This document shows positions 15,690 through 23,978 of a stretch of 35,918 bases of DNA, piece after piece. The notes below the pieces were generated by a model. It made no database searches. It saw only the letters and a program-made list of their open reading frames with translations, and was not told where the DNA came from. Position numbers and translations under genes: made by a program. This DNA is from Lachnospiraceae bacterium (GTDB taxonomy: Bacteria > Bacillota > Clostridia > Lachnospirales > Lachnospiraceae). The stretch lies in assembly GCA_029008875.1 (NCBI GenBank), contig JAQXJP010000004.1, positions 1-35,918 on the forward strand, given 5' to 3'. Every line of letters starts with the position of its first letter. Within the stretch, counting starts at the first letter, position 1.

Positions 15690-15785
15690 TGAGTGGACTT
15701 TATGAGTGGACTTGAGGTGTAGATTTGAGGCGTGGATTTGAGGATTGACTTGAGGAGTAATTGATTTGAGGTGTGTTTAAGAGGA
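15690..15785. repeat. Degenerate GAGG-rich minisatellite
   Basis: Repeated variants of GAGTGGACTT and GAGGYGTGGATTT at about 14-19-bp intervals give a purine/T-rich imperfect tandem repeat with no open gene. It runs directly into the TTGGGCG array. Confidence 0.6.
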
Positions 15786-16036
15786 TTGGGCGTGGAAGCC
15801 GTATTCATGCAGTTTTCGCCCAAAATATGTCTTTTTTGAGGGAGAAAAATCCTCGTTTGGGCGTAGGGCGCTTTATCAAGCAATTCTCGCCCAAAAAATC
15901 ACAGAAAAAGTGAAAAATGACGAGAAATTGGGCGGAAGAGAACGAAAACCAACCCATATGCCCAAAAGCCGGAATAAAGTGAAAAAACGGAGTGGAAATT
16001 GGGCGGGAGAGGACGAAATCCGGCTCATATGCCCAA
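15786..16036. repeat. Array B: four 38-bp hairpins TTGGGCG/CGCCCAA, period 71
   Basis: TTGGGCG is at 15786, 15857, 15928 and 15999. The inverse CGCCCAA is at 15817 and 15888, and the variant TGCCCAA at 15959 and 16030. Every pair is 31 bp apart centre to centre with a 24-nt loop, and units are separated by exactly 33 nt (period 71). Loop sequences are not conserved between units 1-2 and 3-4, which rules out an ordinary CRISPR repeat. Both strands are partly open, but no gene is supported. Confidence 0.9.
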
Positions 16037-16060
16037 AAGCTGAAAACAGACGAAAAAAGG

Positions 16061-16100
16061 AAAAAGATTGCATTGCCCGTGCCGGCAGTACAATCTTTTT
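16061..16100. terminator. Bidirectional hairpin, probable terminator of the araC gene
   Basis: AAAAAGATTG (16061-16070) is the exact complement of CAATCTTTTT (16091-16100), with a GC-containing loop that can pair internally. A/T tracts on both sides allow termination in either direction. It lies about 200 nt after the araC stop on the - strand. Confidence 0.6.
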
Positions 16101-16137
16101 TTATGCGGATCGGCTCCGGTCCCGTCCCCAGACACGG

Positions 16138-16240
16138 CCCAAGCCACGGCCCCAGCGTATCTTCCTGCCCAAGCCACGGTCCCAGCGTATCTTCCTGCCC
16201 AAGCCACGGTCCCAGCGTTTCTTCCTGCCCAAGTCATGGT
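16138..16240. repeat. 30-bp tandem direct repeat, 3.5 copies
   Basis: AAGCCACGG starts at 16141, 16171 and 16201, with AAGTCATGG at 16231, exactly 30 bp apart. The copies share CCCAGCGTATCTTCCTGCCC. The GC-rich repeat is open in several frames on both strands because 30 is a multiple of three. There is no ribosome site or recognisable protein, so it is treated as noncoding. Confidence 0.9.
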
Positions 16241-16304
16241 CCGGCCTCGGTCCCGGCCACATTCAGCCACACCCCACCGTTGCCCTTAGCGGGCCTAGGT
16301 CACC

Positions 16305-17183
16305 TTACCCCTGTTCCTTCCGGAACTGGCCCGGTGTCACCCCATACTTCTTCTTGAAGGACCGGTTAAAATAGGACAAATTCTCAAACCCCACATCCTC
16401 GGCGATGCTCAAGATGGAGGACTCGGAGCCCTGCAGCAGTCTTGCGGCGATGGTGAGGCGGTAGTCCTTTAGGTATTCGATGAAGGAGGTGTTCATGGTC
16501 TCCTTGAAATAGCGCATGAAGTGGGACTCGGAGAATTCGGCAATCGCCGCAATATCGGCGATGGAGATCTTCTCGGAGTAGTGATTCTCAATGTATTTCA
16601 GCACCAGACGCATCTTGTCCAGCGTCTTCTTATCCTTTGGCGTGCGGATCAGATTACGGCAACGGTTGTTCAGGATAAAAAAGAACTGGAAGAGCATGCT
16701 CTTCACGTACAATTCATAGCCCTGGGGCTTGGTCTTGCAGATTTCATCGCAGGCATCGATGGGCGCAATGACGTCCATGTAATAAGGATACACCGGCGTG
16801 AAGATGGTGGGAACCGTGATTTTTCCGTGCAAAAAGGGCTGGATAAAATCGGAGCTGCAACTGTCGATGTGGCGGGGAATCAGCATGTTGGGATTGAAAA
16901 TGATATTCTCATATTCCATGGAGTAATCCTCGTACTGGTCGATGGAGTGCAGCTGTCCGGGCAGAATCAGCACAAGAGTGTGTTCGTTCACCCGGTAGGA
17001 GCGGAAGTCCACCGTGACAAGTCCCTGTCCCTTCTTTATATATATGAGTTCCATATCGTCATGCCAGTGCAGCGGCACCTCCTTAAAGTCCAGAGGAATG
17101 GAGCACAGGTAGGTGTTGTAGGGGAAATCAAATTCGTTGTGGGTTTTGTTTTCCTGATAGTTTTCATATTCGATAATGTTCAT
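16305..17183 (-). CDS. AraC-family transcriptional regulator (cupin + HTH)
   Basis: A 292-residue regulator with an N-terminal AraC-type cupin sensor (about 20-160; [16 protein letters not shown] is the sugar-pocket-like strand) and a C-terminal double helix-turn-helix (about 190-290) with [20 protein letters not shown] and the terminal [19 protein letters not shown] signature. No Shine-Dalgarno precedes the ATG, and a TGATAGAAT promoter ends 6 nt before it, so the mRNA may be leaderless. It is divergent from glgP, with 154 nt between the start codons, making glgP and carbohydrate metabolism its likeliest target. That is inference from position and from the usual sugar ligands of this family. 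Confidence 0.93.
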   Translation of the reverse strand: MNIIEYENYQENKTHNEFDFPYNTYLCSIPLDFKEVPLHWHDDMELIYIKKGQGLVTVDFRSYRVNEHTLVLILPGQLHSIDQYEDYSMEYENIIFNPNMLIPRHIDSCSSDFIQPFLHGKITVPTIFTPVYPYYMDVIAPIDACDEICKTKPQGYELYVKSMLFQFFFILNNRCRNLIRTPKDKKTLDKMRLVLKYIENHYSEKISIADIAAIAEFSESHFMRYFKETMNTSFIEYLKDYRLTIAARLLQGSESSILSIAEDVGFENLSYFNRSFKKKYGVTPGQFRKEQG

Positions 17184-17189
17184 ATTGCC

Positions 17190-17218
17190 ATTCTATCAGC
17201 AAAGAACAGAAAAAACAA
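17190..17218 (-). promoter_or_regulatory. Promoter of araC predicting a leaderless mRNA
   Basis: On the - strand: TTGTTT (17218-17213), a 17-bp spacer and TAGAAT (17195-17190) with TG two bases before the -10. Position +1 falls at about 17183, the A of the start codon. Confidence 0.55.
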
Positions 17219-17337
17219 GAAAAATGATAGGATTGTGCAAATTTATGAGCCGATTACACAAGAAAAAAAGAAAAAAAGATACTATACTTGCATTATCAGT
17301 TACGAAAAACATAATTTTACTTTGGAGGGAAACAATT

Positions 17338-19590
17338 ATGGCATTTCAGCAGGAAATTGAAACAAAGCTTCAGAAGGGCATCAACGTAAGCTCCAACGAA
17401 GAGATTTACTATGCACTCCTTGAACTGGTGAAGGAGAAGGCAGAGGACAAGGTCAGCAACGAAGGCAAGAAGAAATTGTACTATATCTCAGCAGAGTTCT
17501 TGATTGGTAAGTTGTTATCCAACAACCTCATCAACCTTGGAATGTATGATGAAGTGAAGGAAACACTTGCAAAGTATGGCAAGACCCTTGCAGAGATCGA
17601 AGAGATCGAGCTTGAGCCCTCTTTGGGTAACGGTGGACTTGGCCGTCTGGCAGCTTGTTTCATCGATTCCATCGCAACACTTGGTCTCAACGGAGACGGT
17701 GTTGGTTTGAACTACCACTACGGTCTGTTCAAGCAGGTATTTGAGAACAATCTTCAGAAGGAGACTCCGAACCCATGGATCACCGAGAAGAGCTGGCTCA
17801 ACGAGACAGAGACTTCTTACCAGGTTAACTTCGGTGGATTCAATGTGACTTCCAGATTGTACGACATCGATGTAGTAGGTTACAACAACCGCACCACCAA
17901 GCTTCATCTGTTCGATATCGAGTCTGTGGATGAGAGCATTGTGGGCGACACCATCGACTTCGACAAGGAAGAGATCGAGAAGAACCTGACCCTTTTCCTG
18001 TATCCGGATGATTCCGATGATAAGGGACGTCTTCTCCGTGTATATCAGCAGTACTTCATGGTAAGCAATGCTGCTCACCTGATTCTGGACGAGGCTGTTG
18101 CAAAGGGATCCAACCTTCACGATTTGGCAGAATACGCAACCGTTCAGATTAACGATACCCATCCTTCAATGGTAATTCCGGAGTTGATTCGTCTCCTTCA
18201 GGAGCGCGGAATCCTTATGGATGAGGCAATTGAGATTGTATCCAAGGTTTGTGCTTACACCAACCACACCATCCTTGCAGAGGCTCTTGAGAAGTGGCCA
18301 ATCTACTTCCTTGACAAGGCAGTTCCTCAGCTGATGCCAATCATCCGTGAGTTGGACAACCGCATCCGCGGCAAGGTGGACGATGAGAGCACCTACATCA
18401 TCAAAGACGGTTTGGTACACATGGCTCATATGGATATCCACTACGGATACAGCGTAAACGGTGTGGCATACCTTCACACAGAGATTTTGAAGGACACCGA
18501 GTTGAACAACTTCTACAAGTTGTACCCGGAGAAGTTCAACAACAAGACAAACGGTATCACCTTCCGCCGTTGGGTTATGGCATGTAACCCGGAACTGTCA
18601 GCACTCATCACAGAGCTGATCGGAGATGGTTGGAAGAAGGATGCCAACGAGCTTGAGAAGCTGGGCAACTTCGTCAATGATGATGCTGTACTTGACAAGC
18701 TCCTCGCTGTGAAGCATGAGAAAAAGAAACAGTTGGAGGCTTACCTTAAGGAGAAGCAGGGAATCGAGATTGATACCCACTCCATCATTGATATCCAGAT
18801 TAAGAGACTTCACGAGTACAAGAGACAGCAGATGAATGCGCTCTTCGTTATTCACAAATATTTCGAGATCAAGGCCGGCAAGAAGCCGGGCAGACCAATC
18901 ACCGTATTGTTCGGTGCCAAGGCAGCTCCTGCTTACATCATCGCAAAGGACATCATTCATTTGATCCTCTGCCTGCAGGAGATCATCAACAACGATCCTG
19001 AGGTTAGCCCATACCTCAAGGTGGTAATGGTTGAGAATTACAACGTAACACTTGCAGAGAAGTTGATCCCTGCATGTGATATCTCTGAGCAGATTTCACT
19101 TGCTTCCAAGGAGGCATCCGGTACTTCCAACATGAAGTTCATGCTGAACGGTGCTGTTACCCTCGGAACCAAGGATGGTGCTAACGTAGAGATTGCAGAG
19201 CTGGTAGGAGAGGACAACATCTTTACCTTCGGTGAGGATTCTCAGACCGTTATCGACCGCTACGCAAGAGGCGATTACAGCTCAAGAAGCTACTATGAGG
19301 CAGATGAGGACCTGAAGAAGGCGGTTGACTTCATTGTCAGCGATGAGATGATGGCTGTCGGATGCAAGGAGAACCTGGAGCGTCTCTACAACGAGCTGTT
19401 GAACAAAGACTGGTTCATGACCTTCCCGGATTTCCAGGAATATGTAAAGGCAAAAGAGGCAATCTATGCTGCATTCGAGGATCGCAAGCGTTGGGCTAAG
19501 ATGATGCTTGTCAACATCTCAAAGGCTGGATTCTTCTCATCAGACCGTACCATCGAGCAGTACAACAACGATATCTGGAAATTGAACTAA
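17338..19590 (+). CDS. glgP: Glycogen/starch phosphorylase
   Basis: A 750-residue glycosyltransferase family 35 enzyme that releases glucose 1-phosphate from alpha-1,4-glucans with phosphate, using pyridoxal phosphate. [17 protein letters not shown] lies near residue 100. The PLP-site region [20 protein letters not shown] carries the Schiff-base lysine in the NMK motif, followed by [11 protein letters not shown]. It is shorter than animal and E. coli enzymes (about 800-840) and lacks their N-terminal regulatory extension, typical of Firmicutes. The ATG at 17338 follows GGAGG by 8-9 nt; the upstream open frame is rejected. Codon use is highly biased, as in pflB. Monocistronic, with a strong terminator. 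It mobilises stored or imported glucans for fermentation. Confidence 0.97.
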   Translation: MAFQQEIETKLQKGINVSSNEEIYYALLELVKEKAEDKVSNEGKKKLYYISAEFLIGKLLSNNLINLGMYDEVKETLAKYGKTLAEIEEIELEPSLGNGGLGRLAACFIDSIATLGLNGDGVGLNYHYGLFKQVFENNLQKETPNPWITEKSWLNETETSYQVNFGGFNVTSRLYDIDVVGYNNRTTKLHLFDIESVDESIVGDTIDFDKEEIEKNLTLFLYPDDSDDKGRLLRVYQQYFMVSNAAHLILDEAVAKGSNLHDLAEYATVQINDTHPSMVIPELIRLLQERGILMDEAIEIVSKVCAYTNHTILAEALEKWPIYFLDKAVPQLMPIIRELDNRIRGKVDDESTYIIKDGLVHMAHMDIHYGYSVNGVAYLHTEILKDTELNNFYKLYPEKFNNKTNGITFRRWVMACNPELSALITELIGDGWKKDANELEKLGNFVNDDAVLDKLLAVKHEKKKQLEAYLKEKQGIEIDTHSIIDIQIKRLHEYKRQQMNALFVIHKYFEIKAGKKPGRPITVLFGAKAAPAYIIAKDIIHLILCLQEIINNDPEVSPYLKVVMVENYNVTLAEKLIPACDISEQISLASKEASGTSNMKFMLNGAVTLGTKDGANVEIAELVGEDNIFTFGEDSQTVIDRYARGDYSSRSYYEADEDLKKAVDFIVSDEMMAVGCKENLERLYNELLNKDWFMTFPDFQEYVKAKEAIYAAFEDRKRWAKMMLVNISKAGFFSSDRTIEQYNNDIWKLN

Positions 19591-19651
19591 TCCGGATTGC
19601 AAACAAAAGCTCACCCGGCTTCGGGTGTTGCTCGTAAGACAGTAAAATAGG

Positions 19652-19684
19652 AAAAAGGCGTGACGTAGTCACGCCTTTTTCGCT
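19652..19684 (+). terminator. Intrinsic terminator after glgP
   Basis: A 13-bp perfect stem AAAAAGGCGTGAC / GTCACGCCTTTTT (19652-19664 / 19668-19680) with a 3-nt loop. A smaller CACCCG/CGGGTG hairpin lies upstream near 19611-19626. Confidence 0.93.
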
Positions 19685-19717
19685 TAAGATACTAATTCTG
19701 TTATCAGCGCCTCCGCT

Positions 19718-19866
19718 AAGACTGACAGATTCTTCTGAATCAGCCCAAATTCGGCTTTCCCGTCAGTCTCTTTTGGCACTTCCTCTCGTTTAAGACTGAC
19801 AAGTTCTTCAAATTCCGCTTTTCCGTCAGTCTGTTTCTGGCACTTGCCCCCATTTTAGACGGACAG
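19718..19866. repeat. Array C: hairpin repeats AGACTGAC/GTCAGTCT
   Basis: GACTGAC occurs at 19720 and 19794, the inverse GTCAGTC at 19762 and 19825, and GACGGAC at 19858. Centre distances are 42, 32, 31 and 33 bp. The second hairpin has an 8-bp stem and a 24-nt loop. The spacers carry TTTNGGCACTT, resembling the TTTCCCGGCGCCCTT spacers of array A although the stems are unrelated. No gene is supported here. Confidence 0.85.
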
Positions 19867-19900
19867 ATTCTCATAATAATCAAGCCCCAACCTCCCGGCT

Positions 19901-19926
19901 AGCTACTTACCCTCGGGCAAGTAGCT
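19901..19926. repeat. 8-bp stem-loop AGCTACTT/AAGTAGCT
   Basis: A perfect inverted repeat with a 10-nt loop, without a T tract, in the 560-nt gap between glgP and the lipoprotein gene. The rest of this gap from 19927 to 20032 shows only a short direct repeat (ATTCCGGTTT, twice). Confidence 0.6.
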
Positions 19927-20032
19927 CCTCTTGTTCCAAACATCTCCACAACTTCCGGTTTATAGAGTTTTACAATTCCGGTTTGCAGGGTTGACGATAA
20001 GTTTGTGATATAGGACAGAAACTCATGCTAAC

Positions 20033-20070
20033 ACAGAGCAGTATACTTATTTGTAAGTATACTGCTCTGT
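20033..20070. repeat. Long perfect hairpin (17-bp stem, 4-nt loop)
   Basis: ACAGAGCAGTATACTTA (20033-20049) is the exact complement of the sequence 20054-20070, with a TTTG loop. No strong T tract follows on either strand. Its perfection suggests a recent palindromic element or a stable mRNA 3' end. Confidence 0.85.
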
Positions 20071-20095
20071 ATTCTTTCATGACTCTGTCTACATT

Positions 20096-20131
20096 CGATT
20101 GACGGATTGAAATTCTTCAATCCGCCAATCG
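20096..20131. terminator. Stem-loop just after the lipoprotein gene
   Basis: CGATTG plus CGGATTGAA (20096-20111) pair with TTCAATCCG plus CAATCG (20116-20131), 15 of 16 pairs, loop ATTC. It lies 19 nt after the stop of the - strand lipoprotein gene, so it probably protects or ends that transcript, though no U run follows. Confidence 0.5.
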
Positions 20132-20149
20132 CCTGCTCACAGACACTTC

Positions 20150-20740
20150 CTAGTAATTGATTCCCTGAATCGCAAGCTTCCCATTTACAACGCCGAATAC
20201 CATATTCGGACCATCGTTGGAATACAGCGCAAAGCCTGCCATACTTGGAGAAAGACTGTTTTCATCCGCATTTTTGATGGAATCCATCATTTCCGGTGTA
20301 AAAATCTTCTCTGTGCCAAACCCGATCAGTTCTTCCCTGGATGCAACCGTCACCCCACCGTCCTCAAATCCGGCATACAGAGGGTAGGATGCCAGGTCGA
20401 CCAACGCCTCGATGTCCTGATTCGCCACCGCTTCTTTTATCTTTTCCGCAAATGCAACAACCGCCTCCTTGTCCACGGAAAAGTTGTCCTCGTATACGGT
20501 GTCATCGGCATCTCCCGCTTCCTCCGTCTCTTTCGTCCCCTGGGTCTCCGCAATTGCCTCCTCTGTCTCCGCAATTGCCTCCTCTGTCTCCGAAGGCGCC
20601 TCCTGGGTCTCCGGAACAGTCACCGCCTGGGTGGTTTCCGCATTCGGGACATTGGTCTCCGTCTTATCCGTTTTTCCGCACGCAATCAGAGTTACTATCA
20701 TCATTCCCACAATCAAAAGGGTTATCCAATTTTTCTTCAT
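20150..20740 (-). CDS. Lipoprotein downstream of rsiV
   Basis: A 196-residue exported lipoprotein with an N-terminal helix and the lipobox TLIACG (Cys about 21). A Thr/Glu-rich linker (about 30-80) contains the tandem AIAETEE unit, whose DNA shows an exact 24-bp duplication. A folded domain of about 110 residues follows, opening VDKEAVVAFAEKIKEAVANQ. That domain looks like the small NTF2-like or DUF-type domains of many Clostridial lipoproteins; no named family is assigned. GGAGGAG precedes the ATG, and the gene starts 13 nt after rsiV, so it is the third gene of the sigma/anti-sigma operon. It may act in the envelope-stress response; that is inferred from context only. Confidence 0.85.
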   Translation of the reverse strand: MKKNWITLLIVGMMIVTLIACGKTDKTETNVPNAETTQAVTVPETQEAPSETEEAIAETEEAIAETQGTKETEEAGDADDTVYEDNFSVDKEAVVAFAEKIKEAVANQDIEALVDLASYPLYAGFEDGGVTVASREELIGFGTEKIFTPEMMDSIKNADENSLSPSMAGFALYSNDGPNMVFGVVNGKLAIQGINY

Positions 20741-20753
20741 GGCTCTCCTCCGT

Positions 20754-21635
20754 TTATTTTGTTATTTCAAATTCCACTTCTCCGGAGCTTCCCGGGGCAA
20801 TCTCATACTTGCCAAACACAATGACCGGATTTCCCGCCTGGTTCATATAGAACTTTGTATCCTCGGATATGCCGGTAAAGCCTCCCTCCTCCGGAGTCCA
20901 GAACACTTCGCCGTCTGCCGTTCTCTCCTGTATCTGTGTCTGAATAGAGGTGTTTACCGCATCCACATAATCCTCGCCAAGAATATCCTCCAATGTGATG
21001 ATTTTCTCGTTTTGGATATCTATGTTGTAATAGCGGGTTTCGTTGCTGCCGGAATTCCAGTTTTCATAACAGTTCACGGTAAAGGAAAGGAAGTCCTCCG
21101 TCTGGGATTTTATCTCATAATCCACCGTGATTTCAATATGGTGAGCTTCCCACTCCTCCTGTGTCCCGCCGGTGGCCAGGAAAGCTTCCCTATATTCTTC
21201 CGCTCTGGTGATTGCCTCGTTGCAGTACTCTTCACAGCAATCATATATCTCCTGATTGATGGCATCCGTAAGCCCGTTGGTGTCCTCCGCAATCAAATCC
21301 ACGCTTGGAATATTCACCGAAACCTTCAAATCATCCGTCTCCTCCTCATAGGAGCGGAATGTAACCACCCGGGCCAGCTTGCCCAGCACCGGAATATTCT
21401 GCATCGCATTGGCAACAACCGGTGAGGTGTTGGGGAGAATCACAAAGGCCGCTATCGCCGCTACTGCCACAGAGCATCTTTGAATGATCACTTTTCTGCG
21501 CCCTCTTCTCTTTTCCTGTTTTGCCGCCGCGATTGTCGCTTTCACGGATTCCAACTGTTTTTCTGTCATGTGTTTATTCTCATACTCAGATTTTAGCTGA
21601 TTCATTTTCTCCAAATCCTGTTTGTTATCTTCCAT
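20754..21635 (-). CDS. rsiV: RsiV-type anti-sigma factor
   Basis: A 293-residue single-pass membrane protein. The N-terminal cytoplasmic part (1-47) includes a Lys/Arg-rich segment, a helix spans about 49-68, and the extracytoplasmic part ends in a DUF3298-type domain (IITLEDILGEDY ... VIVFGKYEIAPGSSG). In Bacillus and Clostridioides, RsiV holds SigV inactive and is cleaved when its outer domain binds lysozyme. The ATG at 21635 follows AGGAGG by 5 nt; an in-frame start 36 nt upstream overlaps the sigma gene and is rejected. It starts 13 nt after the sigma stop. Lysozyme sensing here is an inference from the family. Confidence 0.9.
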   Translation of the reverse strand: MEDNKQDLEKMNQLKSEYENKHMTEKQLESVKATIAAAKQEKRRGRRKVIIQRCSVAVAAIAAFVILPNTSPVVANAMQNIPVLGKLARVVTFRSYEEETDDLKVSVNIPSVDLIAEDTNGLTDAINQEIYDCCEEYCNEAITRAEEYREAFLATGGTQEEWEAHHIEITVDYEIKSQTEDFLSFTVNCYENWNSGSNETRYYNIDIQNEKIITLEDILGEDYVDAVNTSIQTQIQERTADGEVFWTPEEGGFTGISEDTKFYMNQAGNPVIVFGKYEIAPGSSGEVEFEITK

Positions 21636-21648
21636 GGTGTCCTCCTTT

Positions 21649-22146
21649 CTATGCCTCCCATTTCCATGCATCCGATAATTCCAACTTCATTTTCTTCAGT
21701 CCGCGGTAGAGCCGACTCTTGATGGTATTCACATTCTCTCCGAGAATCTGGGCAATGTCGCTTATTTTCAAGTCTTCAAAATAGCGCAATTCGATGACCG
21801 CTTTGTCCTCCTTCGACATGGAATTGAGCGCTTTTAGCAAATCGATATCCGCATATCGGTCTTCCTTCCCTGTCTCAAGAACCATATCCTCCAAAGACGT
21901 GTCCCGCTGCTTTTTCAACATTTCGAATATCTCGTTCAGCATAATGCGGTAAATCCAGGTTTTTGCATACGCGGGATTTTCCAGGCTGTCGCTGTACAGG
22001 ATTGCCTTATATACTCCGTTTTGCACGATATCCTCCGCATCCGCCTCATTGTGGGTGTAGCTGTATGCCAGGCGATAATATTTATCATAATTTTCCAACA
22101 AGATGTCCTCGATACATTGTTCTGCCTGTCTGTTCTTCTTTTTCAC
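21649..22146 (-). CDS. sigV: ECF sigma factor (SigV-like)
   Basis: A 165-residue extracytoplasmic-function sigma-70 factor. Region 2 (about 15-75) contains YYRLAYSYTHNEADAEDIVQ and YAKTWIYRIMLNEI. Region 4 (about 105-160) contains VIELRYFEDLKISDIAQIL and the recognition helix NVNTIKSRLYRGLKKMK. The start is GTG at 22146, with GGAGG 10 nt upstream and no closer ATG. The adjacent anti-sigma factor is RsiV-like, and the promoter upstream has ECF features, so autoregulation is expected. The regulon probably concerns cell-wall modification against lysozyme; this is known for SigV elsewhere and inferred here. Confidence 0.92.
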   Translation of the reverse strand: MKKKNRQAEQCIEDILLENYDKYYRLAYSYTHNEADAEDIVQNGVYKAILYSDSLENPAYAKTWIYRIMLNEIFEMLKKQRDTSLEDMVLETGKEDRYADIDLLKALNSMSKEDKAVIELRYFEDLKISDIAQILGENVNTIKSRLYRGLKKMKLELSDAWKWEA

Positions 22147-22184
22147 CTGAATGACGCCTCCTTTTCTCTTGTTTTTATCTATTA

Positions 22185-22212
22185 GACCTTCGGCAACCGG
22201 GAAAAAGTTTCA
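22185..22212 (-). promoter_or_regulatory. ECF-type promoter of the sigV operon
   Basis: On the - strand TGAAAC (22212-22207) is followed after 18 nt by GGTC (22188-22185) and TAAT. The TGAAAC...CGTC pattern is usual for SigV-like factors, so the operon is probably autoregulated. Spacing is 1-2 nt longer than usual. Confidence 0.55.
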
Positions 22213-22230
22213 TGAGAAAAAATTTTTTCC

Positions 22231-22264
22231 AGAAAAAAGAAAGGCCTCCAAAAAAGGCCTTTCT
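22231..22264 (-). terminator. Intrinsic terminator after the EAL gene
   Basis: AGAAAGGCCT / AGGCCTTTCT (22264-22255 / 22247-22238 on the - strand), a 10-bp perfect stem followed by TTTTTTCT, 18 nt after the stop. Confidence 0.92.
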
Positions 22265-22281
22265 ATTGAATATATTTTATA

Positions 22282-23967
22282 CTATTCTTTTGCGTGAAGC
22301 TGCTCCTGCACCATGGTTTCCAGGGACTGGGCCGGAAGCGGCTTAGCATAGTAGTACCCCTGAAACCAAGTAGCGTTGTAGTCCCGCAGATAATTTTGCA
22401 GTTCCTCGTTTTCCACTCCCTCCAGACAAGTTGTCATGTTGGTCTTTTCCGCAAAGTACAGAATGGAATGAACCATCTCCTGATTTTTCTCATTGTCACG
22501 GATATTGCGGATAAAGCTCATATCCAACTTAATCTCATCCATGGGGATGTTCATGACAATGCTGGAGGAAGCACTTCCGGTTCCATAGTCATCCATCGCC
22601 ATCCGAATACCGAGGCCTTGGAAAAACTCCACCTCCTCCTTCAACTTGTCCAAAGGGAAGTCCTTGCAGCGCTCTGTCAGTTCCATACACAGATGGTCTG
22701 CCGGAAAGCCGGTCTCCTCCAATATTCTTTGCAGTTCCTCGTGAAATTCCGGCCTCTCCAATTGGCGCACGGACACATTCACATTGACAAAAAAGCCCTT
22801 CTTTATCTCCAGCAGAGGTCGCATCTCCACACATGCGGTCCGGAGCACATAATTGCCCAAATCATACATACTGGGGTCCGTTTCCATCCATTCGATAAAT
22901 CTCCCCGGTGGCACAACCCCGTAGGGTTCCCGGTTCCACCGCACAAGGGCTTCCGCCCCCACCACCTCTCCTGTCTGCGCTGCGACGATGGGCTGATATT
23001 CCACGTAAAATCCCTCACAGTTGTCCTGCACCGACTGATGTATCACTCGCATCAGTGTCAGATTTTCTCCCCTTGAGGTCTGCACCTCATCATTAAAAAT
23101 CACAAGCTGCCCCTGATGCTGGTGCATGGAGTGATTCAGCGCGTATGCAACCTGTCCTCGCACGGAGGAAGAATCCCCGCGATAATTCTCCAACAAGATT
23201 CCGCCTGCGCTCATTTTCAGGGATATCCGCTTTCCCTCCAACATCACGCCCTCATCCAACGCACAGCGAACCTGCTGCTCAAACTGTAACAGTTCCTCCC
23301 TGCCTGCATCCTTCAGGATGAACACGAAGCGCTCACTCTCCAGCCGGTAAACGGCTTTTTGCATATCCATCATACCGATAAACTTGTGGGATATCTCACG
23401 AACCAATTGACCGGAATAGTCCAAACCGTAAATGAGGTTGAAGGTGTTGAAGCCCTCCACCTGAATCTGCAAAAGAGCCAGCCGCTCAAAATGGGCGATT
23501 CGGTCATCCAAATCCTCCACATATTTTGCATAGGTATACAAATCCGTCACGGAGTCAAACTTTGGCACAACATTTTGATTTTCGATGGCCACTGTCAAAA
23601 ACTCCGGTGTTCCCTCCTCACCGCAGAGCACATTCGCATGGAAAGAAAACACATAATAATTCCCATCCGCTCTGCGCAAACGGGCGCCCAGCTCCGCATC
23701 CAGATTCTGCCCCTTCAGCCAACTGCTCATCTTCTCCTTGTATTGTCCCAACTCTCTGGGATGAACATAGGGGATAAAATATTGTTCAAAATCCCCAAAT
23801 GTCTGATCCGACATACCGAAATAATCCTTCATCTTCGAGGAACACCAGGTCTGCCGTTCCTTCAGATTTGTCACCCAGATAAAGGTGTTTTCCATATTAT
23901 TATCAATGCTGTCCACAATCGCCGGCACACTTGTCCCGTACTTATCCCAAAATGTACTTTCGCTCAT
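22282..23967 (-). CDS. PAS-GGDEF(degenerate)-EAL c-di-GMP phosphodiesterase
   Basis: A 561-residue cytoplasmic protein. An N-terminal PAS-like sensor (about 15-130) is followed by a degenerate GGDEF domain (about 135-300; the active loop reads SERF, so no cyclase activity) and an EAL domain (about 315-555). EAL residues are intact: E339-A340-L341, ELTE at 429-432, the DD pair 459-460 in DDYGTG, K480, EGVE at 516-519 and Q536. It should therefore hydrolyse c-di-GMP to pGpG. AGGAG overlaps the stop region of the upstream diguanylate cyclase gene, 11 nt away, so maker and breaker of the same messenger are cotranscribed. The PAS ligand is unknown. Confidence 0.93.
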   Translation of the reverse strand: MSESTFWDKYGTSVPAIVDSIDNNMENTFIWVTNLKERQTWCSSKMKDYFGMSDQTFGDFEQYFIPYVHPRELGQYKEKMSSWLKGQNLDAELGARLRRADGNYYVFSFHANVLCGEEGTPEFLTVAIENQNVVPKFDSVTDLYTYAKYVEDLDDRIAHFERLALLQIQVEGFNTFNLIYGLDYSGQLVREISHKFIGMMDMQKAVYRLESERFVFILKDAGREELLQFEQQVRCALDEGVMLEGKRISLKMSAGGILLENYRGDSSSVRGQVAYALNHSMHQHQGQLVIFNDEVQTSRGENLTLMRVIHQSVQDNCEGFYVEYQPIVAAQTGEVVGAEALVRWNREPYGVVPPGRFIEWMETDPSMYDLGNYVLRTACVEMRPLLEIKKGFFVNVNVSVRQLERPEFHEELQRILEETGFPADHLCMELTERCKDFPLDKLKEEVEFFQGLGIRMAMDDYGTGSASSSIVMNIPMDEIKLDMSFIRNIRDNEKNQEMVHSILYFAEKTNMTTCLEGVENEELQNYLRDYNATWFQGYYYAKPLPAQSLETMVQEQLHAKE

Positions 23968-23978
23968 ATGTCACGCTC

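Noticed and set aside
15786..16036. CRISPR-like array (38-bp units, 33-nt spacers)
   Set aside because: Only the 7-bp ends are conserved; the inside of each unit varies, and no cas gene is present.
15910..16374. Open frames through the 30-bp repeat encoding Pro/Arg-rich proteins
   Set aside because: The 30-bp period keeps frames open on both strands. There is no start signal and no family, and composition follows the repeat.
20341..21425. Plus-strand open frames opposite the lipoprotein and rsiV
   Set aside because: Low-complexity Pro/Ser or hydrophobic reading of the complementary strand. The - strand genes have ribosome sites, lipobox and operon spacing.
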